This document shows positions 1 to 5,217 of a DNA stretch of 8,659 nt, one piece after another. Positions within the stretch are counted from its first letter, which is position 1. Every line of letters starts with the position of its first letter. The stretch is from Marinosulfonomonas sp. Lineage in GTDB: Bacteria > Pseudomonadota > Alphaproteobacteria > Rhodobacterales > Rhodobacteraceae. The translations under genes were made by a program, and so were the position numbers. The DNA lies in NCBI GenBank assembly GCA_026989405.1, contig JALSJL010000472.1, forward strand, positions 1-8,659, written 5' to 3'. The notes under the pieces were generated by a model, which was given only the letters and a program-made list of their open reading frames with translations, did not search any database and was not told the DNA's origin.

Positions 1-206
1 CGTCATCCCCTCCACCCGATCCCGGAAACGCCCCATCCCCCATGATGTGCAGGCTTATCGCGCGCGCAACCTGATCGAACGCGCCTTCTGCAGCCTCAAG
101 GATTTCCGAAGCATTGCCACCCGCTATGACAAACTGGCTCGAAACTTCCTGTCAGCTGTCGCGCTGGCTGCTACAATCCTATGGTGGACTTGATTGAGTC
201 TCGATC
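1..206 (+). mobile_element. Right end of an IS5-superfamily insertion sequence (partial, left part outside window)
   Basis: This is the end of an insertion sequence, defined by the transposase C-terminus (2-193) and a short tail that runs up to a CTAG tetranucleotide at 207-210. The left end is not in the window, so neither the terminal inverted repeat nor the target duplication can be confirmed. Reading inward from 206 on the minus strand, the presumed right end begins GATCGAGACTCAATC. The exact outer boundary is inferred; it could lie one to three bases further right, inside CTAG. Some IS5-group elements insert at TA-containing sites such as CTAG, which fits but does not prove this boundary. 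Confidence 0.6.
2..193 (+). CDS. IS5-superfamily (DDE) transposase, C-terminal fragment
   Basis: The frame is open from the window edge to a TGA at 191-193 and gives 63 residues. It contains the C-terminal DDE transposase signature Y-(2)-R-(3)-E-(6)-K exactly: Y19, R22, E26 and K33 of the visible part, with Y19 at 56-58. The following text, FRSIATRYDKLARNFLSAV, is typical of IS5-family transposases, in which the E of this signature is the third catalytic acid. The N-terminus and the first two catalytic Asp residues lie upstream of the window, so it cannot be told whether the element is intact or needs programmed frameshifting. The visible part has no frameshift or premature stop. It runs towards, and ends just before, the convergent protease-like gene. 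Confidence 0.85.
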   Translation, partial: VIPSTRSRKRPIPHDVQAYRARNLIERAFCSLKDFRSIATRYDKLARNFLSAVALAATILWWT

Positions 207-1973
207 CTAGTTCCAGCAGTTCACCAGAACCGTCATCCCGCTTGCCAGCCCGGTCAGGTCTTCGGGGGCCATGCGGTCAGTGCTGTCTGCCGTGGCATAG
301 TCGATGCCCTCGCCTTCAAGAAAATCGACGATGGCCCCTGCGTCGGCGGCAAATCTGACGTCATCGGGCAGGCGTTTTCCGTCGGCGGCCGACAGCGGCA
401 GCAACATGCCGGCCACCGCACCGGTCGCGTCCAGCACCGGGCCACCCGAATCCGCCTCGGTCGCATTCAGCGACAGGCGGTCCAGCTTGCTTTCACCGTT
501 CAGTCCCGTGAGGTCCAGCAACCGCCCGAAAGTGAGGGTTGGCGCGCCCAGAATGCCGCCATAGGAATACCCGGACACGGCGATTTCGGAGTTCAGGCGC
601 GGCGTCGACATCCGGAACCGGGCGAGTGACAGCGGCGCCTGGGCTTCGTCCGGTCTGACCAGCGCCAGGCCGGTATCGTCATCGGTGGCCACGATCGAGC
701 CCGTCATGGAGTCGTCCAGGGTTATGCGCTCGCACTGCCCCAGGGCTTTGGCCGAAGTCAGGACGGCACCATCCGCCGTGACAAAGAAGCCCGAGCGCGA
801 AAACTCGGGGCGCCTTATGGCAAGGCCGGCCAGCAGGTCGCGCGACTGGCCTGCCTGGTCATCGCCGAAGTCATCCGCCAATACCGAGTCGGGCAGTGGC
901 GCAAAACTGCTTTGCATCGCGGCCAGAACCATGTCGCGCCGCTTGTTGTCGCCGGCGGGCCAGATCAAGGTGTATCCCTTGATCTGGCCGCCAGACAGGC
1001 GCGCGAAACTGTGCGATGACATGCGCGCGTTTTCTCCGGTCAGTGTAAACTGCTGGCCCTTGAATGCGCGCGGGCCATCCAGCGGCACGATCTCCAGCGT
1101 TTGCATGATGTCGTAAAGGCCGCGCAGGGTGGCTTCATCGCCGCTTTGCGAAATCAGAAGGACGCGGACATTGCTGCCGTCCTTTTCACGAAACTGCACG
1201 AATGGCGGTTCGTATTTTTCGAATTCGACCAGCGCCATCGGCAGATCAATCTCGATCCCGGCCACGTCATCGCGGTAATAGGTCAGGCCCAGGCTGGCCA
1301 GGACGGCCTGGTAGCGATCAAGCAGGATCTGACGTTGCCTGGTGGTGAGCACGCCTGTGGGTTCGAAACTGTTGGCGGTTTGCCATTGGGCCATGGAATT
1401 GCGCGTGCCCGGGCCGAACGCGCCGTCAATGGCCGCGGTATAGAACCCTTCCCACTGCAGGGCGGTTTGCAGCAACTCGCGCTCCTGGCGGGTCAGCTGG
1501 CGTTCGGAACGGCGCGCCTGGGCCGGTGTCTCATCGGCTGCAACGGGGGCTGCAACAGGGGGCGTTGTTTCCGCCTGCTCGACCGGATCGGTCGGGGCAG
1601 GGGCGGGTTGCGCGGCCGGCTCTTGTGCGGTTGCGGTGCCCAGGGCGGCGCCAACCGGCCAGAACTGCCGGCGGAATGTGTTGCCGCTGACGATGTAGCT
1701 GTCCGACGGGATCTGCCGGGTGGCGCGAAGCTCCTGCAGCGCGTCCCTGGCCTCTTGCGCCGAAAACGGACCCAGCACGATGGCATACCATCCCGAGCGC
1801 AGGGCAAACCCGTTGACCCCCGGCAGGTCGCGCCCATAACGGCGCGCGGCATCCTGCGCCTGACCCAGGCTGCGTTTCGCCTCGATCTGTATCCAGTTCG
1901 ACTGCTGAGCATGCAGGCTGGAGGCGAAAGTTGTCAGCAAGAAGAACATGCTGGCGAAAACATACTTGTTCAT
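207..1973 (-). CDS. Secreted SPOR-like / peptidoglycan-binding / degenerate trypsin-like protease protein
   Basis: 588 residues from ATG at 1973. The frame extends upstream to 2123, but MNKYVFASMFFLLTTFASSLHA is a good Sec signal peptide (hydrophobic core about 5-20, A-x-A-like cleavage near 22) and fixes the start. After it come a SPOR-like region (about 25-105), a Pro/Ala-rich linker (110-155), a peptidoglycan-binding type 1 domain (about 165-217, with IDGAFGPGTR), an unassigned middle region (230-360) and a chymotrypsin-fold domain (about 390-555). In the last, the Ser motif DSGGP is present (S509), but the His position in LTSAKAL is K409 and the Asp position in DTGLALV is G435. The protein is therefore probably periplasmic, cell-wall associated and proteolytically inactive or altered. 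From memory, similar proteins annotated as serine protease occur in Rhodobacteraceae. The C-terminus (MTVLVNCWN) looks complete, although the TAG stop (207-209) lies at the IS junction. The Shine-Dalgarno sequence is weak. Confidence 0.82.
   Translation of the reverse strand: MNKYVFASMFFLLTTFASSLHAQQSNWIQIEAKRSLGQAQDAARRYGRDLPGVNGFALRSGWYAIVLGPFSAQEARDALQELRATRQIPSDSYIVSGNTFRRQFWPVGAALGTATAQEPAAQPAPAPTDPVEQAETTPPVAAPVAADETPAQARRSERQLTRQERELLQTALQWEGFYTAAIDGAFGPGTRNSMAQWQTANSFEPTGVLTTRQRQILLDRYQAVLASLGLTYYRDDVAGIEIDLPMALVEFEKYEPPFVQFREKDGSNVRVLLISQSGDEATLRGLYDIMQTLEIVPLDGPRAFKGQQFTLTGENARMSSHSFARLSGGQIKGYTLIWPAGDNKRRDMVLAAMQSSFAPLPDSVLADDFGDDQAGQSRDLLAGLAIRRPEFSRSGFFVTADGAVLTSAKALGQCERITLDDSMTGSIVATDDDTGLALVRPDEAQAPLSLARFRMSTPRLNSEIAVSGYSYGGILGAPTLTFGRLLDLTGLNGESKLDRLSLNATEADSGGPVLDATGAVAGMLLPLSAADGKRLPDDVRFAADAGAIVDFLEGEGIDYATADSTDRMAPEDLTGLASGMTVLVNCWN
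958..989. repeat. Perfect 13-bp inverted repeat inside the protease-like gene
   Basis: The arms are GGCCAGATCAAGG (958-970) and CCTTGATCTGGCC (977-989), exact reverse complements separated by the six bases TGTATC. On the coding (minus) strand the stretch encodes GQIKGYTLIWPA, in the unassigned region between the peptidoglycan-binding and protease-like domains. As mRNA it would form a stable hairpin. It has no following U-tract, so it does not look like a standard terminator. Confidence 0.75.
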
Positions 1974-2100
1974 GAATGGTCCGTCCGCTTCCCTGATCCT
2001 GATTCCCGAGCGCGACACTAACGGCGCCGGGCGCAGAATGCACGTTGAGAATGGAGGCGATTCGTTGCACTGTCGCCCAACCCTTGCGAGGCGGCACCAC
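1974..2100. other. Divergent intergenic region between protease-like gene and decarboxylase
   Basis: These 127 bases must hold the 5' signals of both divergent genes. I find no convincing sigma70 -35/-10 pair in either direction. The only symmetric element noted is GCGCC-G-GGCGC at 2024-2034, an 11-base palindrome-like sequence that could be an operator or simply GC-rich chance. GAGG at 2088-2091 is the likely ribosome binding site of the decarboxylase. Confidence 0.5.
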
Positions 2101-3555
2101 ATGAATTCGGACGAAAATGACACGAGCCTTGATCCTCGGGACTGGGCGGCCCTGCGCCGGGCCGCGCATGGGTTGCTGGACCAGGCACTGGATCATGCGC
2201 AGACTGCCCGCGCCGGACGGGTCTGGACCCCGATGCCCGCGGCCATGAAAGCCGGGTTTTGCGCAGGGCTTCCCGGCGCGCCGAGCCCGCCCGAATGGGT
2301 GGCCGAGCAATTGGCGTCACTGATGCCCTACGGCGTCGGGAACACGCATCCGCGGTTTTTCGGCTGGGTCCATGGGGCCGGAAGTCCGGGCAACATGTTG
2401 GCCGAGATCACGGCGGCCGCGATGAATGCCAACCTTGGTGGACGCGATCACGGCGCGGCGCAGGTCGAGCGCCAGGTCATTGACTGGTGCCGCGAGATGA
2501 TGGGGTTTCCCGAAAGCTCCGGCGGGCTGGTCACGACGGGCACGTCCATGGCCACCATCATCGCGCTCAAGGTCGCGCGCGACAGGGCGCTGGACTGGAC
2601 GAGCCGCGCCGAAGGTCTGGGTGCCGCGCCGCTTGTCGGCTATGCGTCCGAGCAGTCGCATGCCTGTATTGCGCGCGCTTTCGATCTGCTGGGGCTGGGA
2701 AGCGACGCACTGCGACGGGTCCCGGTCAATGCCGACTTCACCATGAACATCGCCGCCCTTCGCGATGTCATCGACGCCGACCGGCGCGCCGGGCTGCGGC
2801 CCTTCCTGGTGGTTGGCACCGCCGGAACCGTGAACACCGGAGCGATCGACGATCTGACGGCCCTGGTCCGAATTGCCCGGCGCGATGGCCTCTGGTTGCA
2901 TGTCGACGGGGCATTCGGGGCCAGCCTGATGCTTTCGGACAGTTTGCGCGGGCGCCTCGCGGGGCTGGAAAAGGCGGACTCGCTGGCCTTCGATTTTCAC
3001 AAGTGGATGCAGGTGAACTATGCGGCCGGTTGTGTCCTTGTGCGCGATGCGCAGGCGCAGCTGCGCAGTTTTTCCGACCGCCCGGACTATCTGGCGCGCG
3101 GCGGTCGCGGGCTTGCGGCCGGGGGCCCCTGGCCGGTGGATTTCGGCCCGGAACTGTCGCGTGAGTTTGCCGCACTGCGGATATGGGCGCATTTTCTGGA
3201 ACACGGAACCGGGCGGCTGGCGCGGGTGGTCGAGGCCAATTGCGCGCAGGCGGCCTGGCTGGGCGCGCAGGTCGAGGCCGATTCGCAGATGCAGCTGCTG
3301 GCGCCGGTTGCGCTCAACATCGTGTGTTTCCGGATGATGCCGACCGAATGTGCCGACCCGGACCGGCTGAATGACGAGATCGTCGTGCAGTTGCAGGAAA
3401 GCGGCGTTGCCGCACCCTCGACCACCCGGCTGAACGGTATGCTGGCGATCCGGGTGAACCTGACCAACCATCGCACCCGCCAGAGCGACCTTGAAACCCT
3501 GCTGAGTGCCTGTCGCGAAACAGCGCAGCGTCTTGTCGCGACCGGCCGTTACTGA
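2101..3555 (+). CDS. Group II pyridoxal-phosphate-dependent amino acid decarboxylase
   Basis: 484 residues. ATG at 2101 is chosen because GAGG (2088-2091) lies nine bases upstream and the open frame before it carries no recognisable protein. The protein belongs to the aromatic/diaminobutyrate/glutamate decarboxylase family (fold type I PLP enzymes). The PLP-lysine is K301 in DFHKW. The cofactor-stacking His is H187 in SEQSHA, and the Asp that pairs with the pyridine nitrogen is D269 in HVDGAFG. The substrate-binding region resembles that of AADC (THPRFFGWVHGAGSPGNML, residues 82-100). Ungapped alignment downstream of the lysine puts Y330 where human AADC has the catalytic Y332 (both lysine plus 29), which favours decarboxylation over the aldehyde-synthase reaction of Phe variants. 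The product would be an amine and CO2 in the cytoplasm. The substrate cannot be read from the sequence, and no neighbouring transporter or pathway gene suggests one. Automated annotation often labels relatives as aspartate aminotransferase family. Confidence 0.88.
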   Translation: MNSDENDTSLDPRDWAALRRAAHGLLDQALDHAQTARAGRVWTPMPAAMKAGFCAGLPGAPSPPEWVAEQLASLMPYGVGNTHPRFFGWVHGAGSPGNMLAEITAAAMNANLGGRDHGAAQVERQVIDWCREMMGFPESSGGLVTTGTSMATIIALKVARDRALDWTSRAEGLGAAPLVGYASEQSHACIARAFDLLGLGSDALRRVPVNADFTMNIAALRDVIDADRRAGLRPFLVVGTAGTVNTGAIDDLTALVRIARRDGLWLHVDGAFGASLMLSDSLRGRLAGLEKADSLAFDFHKWMQVNYAAGCVLVRDAQAQLRSFSDRPDYLARGGRGLAAGGPWPVDFGPELSREFAALRIWAHFLEHGTGRLARVVEANCAQAAWLGAQVEADSQMQLLAPVALNIVCFRMMPTECADPDRLNDEIVVQLQESGVAAPSTTRLNGMLAIRVNLTNHRTRQSDLETLLSACRETAQRLVATGRY

Positions 3556-3613
3556 GCGAAGATGCCTGTCGGGATCGCAGCAGGTCTTGCGCCGGGCTGC
3601 GCCCGTCGCGGCG

Positions 3614-3660
3614 GGCGCGGGCTGGCGCCCGCGCCGGTGAGTATTTCTGGACAGAAGAAG
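3614..3660 (+). terminator. GC-rich hairpin followed by TGAGTATTT element, 3' of decarboxylase
   Basis: A perfect 9-bp stem, GGCGCGGGC (3614-3622) and GCCCGCGCC (3627-3635), closes a TGGC tetraloop. It starts 58 bases after the decarboxylase stop and is followed two bases later by TGAGTATTT (3638-3646) and an A/G-rich tail ending AGAAGAAG (3660). There is no long U-tract, only TTT inside the element, so termination is plausible but not proven. A weaker GGGC/GCCC stem lies just upstream (3594-3604). The same element recurs twice after glyS. Confidence 0.5.
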
Positions 3661-3685
3661 CGGCGGGCCGGCGCGCATTGCCCGA

Positions 3686-3714
3686 TTGACCCTGCCTGCG
3701 TCCCTGCCTATTGA
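3686..3714 (+). promoter_or_regulatory. Candidate sigma70-type promoter for glyQ operon
   Basis: TTGACC (3686-3691) matches five of six bases of the -35 consensus. It is followed after exactly 17 bases by TATTGA (3709-3714), which matches the TAT of a -10 box. Transcription would start near 3721, about 20 bases before glyQ. It lies between the decarboxylase terminator-like hairpin and glyQ, where a promoter is expected. The -10 match is only partial. Confidence 0.4.
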
Positions 3715-3742
3715 GAGCGCGTCCCGAACGAAGGCAATGTGA

Positions 3743-4672
3743 ATGACCACCAAATCCGCCCCGCCGCGCTCTTTTCAGGAGATCATACAGCGTTTGCAGA
3801 CCTATTGGGGCGGGCAGGGCTGCGCCGTGCTGCAGCCCTACGACATGGAGGTGGGCGCGGGCACCTTCCACCCAGCCACCACGCTGCGCGCGCTTGGCCC
3901 CGGACATTGGGCGGCGGCCTTCGTCCAGCCTTGCCGCCGGCCCACGGACGGACGCTATGGCGAAAACCCGAACCGGCTGCAGCACTACTATCAGTTCCAG
4001 GTCATCATCAAACCCAGCCCGCCGGATTTTCAGGACCTGTATCTTGGCAGTCTCGAAGCCATCGGCGTCGACATGGAGATGCACGACATCCGTTTTGTCG
4101 AGGACGACTGGGAAAGCCCGACGCTGGGTGCCTGGGGCCTGGGCTGGGAGGTCTGGTGCGACGGCATGGAAGTCAGCCAGTTCACCTATTTCCAGCAGGT
4201 CGGCGGCCATGACTGCCACCCGGTTTCGGGCGAACTGACCTACGGGCTGGAGCGGCTGGCGATGTATGTGCTGGGCGTCGATCATGTGATGGACATGCCG
4301 TTCAACGACCCGGATGCCGCGATCCCGTTGACATACGGCGACATCTTTCGCCAGACCGAAGAAGAGTATTCGCGCTGGAATTTCGATGTGGCCGATACTG
4401 ACATGCTGCTGCGCCATTTCGAGGATGCCGAGACCGAATGCACGCGCATTCTGGCCCAGCCCGCGGATGACCCCAAGACCGGCAAGCGCATCGTCATGGT
4501 GCACCCGGCCTATGACCAGTGCATCAAGGCCAGCCACCTGTTCAACCTGCTGGATGCGCGCGGGGTGATTTCAGTGACCGAACGGCAAGCCTATATCGGG
4601 CGTGTGCGTGCATTGGCCAAGGCCTGTGCCGACGCTTTTCTTGAAACCGAAGCTGGTGGGTGGGCGGCCTGA
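3743..4672 (+). CDS. glyQ: Glycyl-tRNA synthetase alpha subunit
   Basis: 309 residues, about the usual length of bacterial GlyQ. It is the catalytic (aminoacylation) subunit of the alpha2beta2 class II GlyRS, which activates glycine with ATP and charges tRNA-Gly in the cytoplasm. The N-terminal SFQEIIQRLQTYWGGQGC (10-27) and QPYDMEVGAGTFHPAT (31-46) are hallmark sequences. Class II motif 2 is in FVQPCRRPTDGRYGENPNR (60-78), and motif 3 is in GELTYGLERLAMYVLG (163-178), whose Arg (R171) contacts ATP in the family. ATG at 3743 is preceded by AAGG (3731-3734) at a spacing of eight. The stop codon overlaps the next start (TGATG, 4670-4674), implying translational coupling. Nothing appears degenerate. 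Confidence 0.98.
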   Translation: MTTKSAPPRSFQEIIQRLQTYWGGQGCAVLQPYDMEVGAGTFHPATTLRALGPGHWAAAFVQPCRRPTDGRYGENPNRLQHYYQFQVIIKPSPPDFQDLYLGSLEAIGVDMEMHDIRFVEDDWESPTLGAWGLGWEVWCDGMEVSQFTYFQQVGGHDCHPVSGELTYGLERLAMYVLGVDHVMDMPFNDPDAAIPLTYGDIFRQTEEEYSRWNFDVADTDMLLRHFEDAETECTRILAQPADDPKTGKRIVMVHPAYDQCIKASHLFNLLDARGVISVTERQAYIGRVRALAKACADAFLETEAGGWAA

Positions 4673-5217
4673 TGGGAAAATTCCTGGTGGCGTTCACGCT
4701 GATCTCGGCACTGGCGGCGGGTGCGGCGATCTACTACCTGCAGGTCTACGCGTTTTACGAGCCCGTGACACTTTCGGACACGCCGTCAATGCAGGGTGAA
4801 ACGCAGATACGCCTGACTTCGCTGACCTCGGGCGCACCCGAACCCATCCTTGTGGACGACTTTCAGGGCATTGACGCCGACAGCTCACCGTTGCGGTTTC
4901 GGGCCTGTTTCAAGACGCCCAACTCGATCGCCATGCTCAGCGAAACCTATGTGCCTTACGAAAACCCGGTGCCGCTGATCGCACCCGACTGGTTCGGCTG
5001 CTTTGACGCGAAACAGCTTGGTCAGGATCTGAAAAACGGCCTGGCGGTTGCGTTTCTGGGCGAGGAAAACATCGAATATGGCATAGACCGGGTGATCGCG
5101 GTTTACGACGACGGGCGCGCCTATGTCTGGCATCAGATCAATGAATGCGGCGAGGTCGTGTTCGATGGCCAGCCGGTTCCCGAAGGCTGTCCGCCGCCGC
5201 CCGAAAGGAGCGAATGA
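4672..5217 (+). CDS. Small membrane-anchored protein of unknown function between glyQ and glyS
   Basis: 181 residues from the ATG at 4672, which overlaps the glyQ TGA. An in-frame GTG at 4660 would add four residues inside glyQ and is less likely. One N-terminal hydrophobic segment (about 4-24, FLVAFTLISALAAGAAIYYL) is a transmembrane anchor or uncleaved signal. The remainder is a soluble domain, probably periplasmic, rich in acidic residues and with four cysteines (C79, C110, C159, C173), all in the predicted exported part, so disulfides are possible. The C-terminus is Pro-rich (CPPPPE). From memory this matches a Rhodobacterales family of unknown function (DUF6446 in my recollection) that sits in this same glyQ-glyS position; the DUF number is not verified. 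It shows no synthetase or tRNA-binding motif. Its TGA overlaps the glyS ATG, so it is probably co-expressed with GlyRS. Confidence 0.88.
   Translation: MGKFLVAFTLISALAAGAAIYYLQVYAFYEPVTLSDTPSMQGETQIRLTSLTSGAPEPILVDDFQGIDADSSPLRFRACFKTPNSIAMLSETYVPYENPVPLIAPDWFGCFDAKQLGQDLKNGLAVAFLGEENIEYGIDRVIAVYDDGRAYVWHQINECGEVVFDGQPVPEGCPPPPERSE
5206..5210 (+). promoter_or_regulatory. Strong ribosome binding site deciding the glyS start
   Basis: AGGAG lies inside the last codons of the upstream membrane-protein gene. Two consecutive in-frame ATG codons follow, at 5214 and 5217. The spacing is three bases to the first and six to the second, so 5217 (MPDLLIELL) is preferred, which also matches the usual GlyS N-terminus. 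Confidence 0.7.

Noticed and set aside
1101..2021. Plus-strand open frame (306 codons) opposite the protease-like gene
   Set aside because: Low-complexity Gly/Arg/Leu composition with no domain; the opposite strand has a signal peptide and recognisable domains.
1974..2123. N-terminal extension of the protease-like protein to an ATG at 2123
   Set aside because: It would bury the signal peptide 50 residues inside the protein and overlap the decarboxylase start; ATG 1973 is the sensible start.
3556..3742. Riboswitch or T-box leader ahead of glyQ
   Set aside because: No T-box or glycine-riboswitch sequence features are visible, and the predicted leader is only about 20 bases. The structured part fits a 3' element of the upstream gene.
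2317..3753. Long minus-strand open frame (478 codons) opposite the decarboxylase
   Set aside because: It is antisense to a gene with clear catalytic motifs. Its translation is Arg/Gly/Pro-rich with no recognisable domain, typical of shadow frames in GC-rich DNA.
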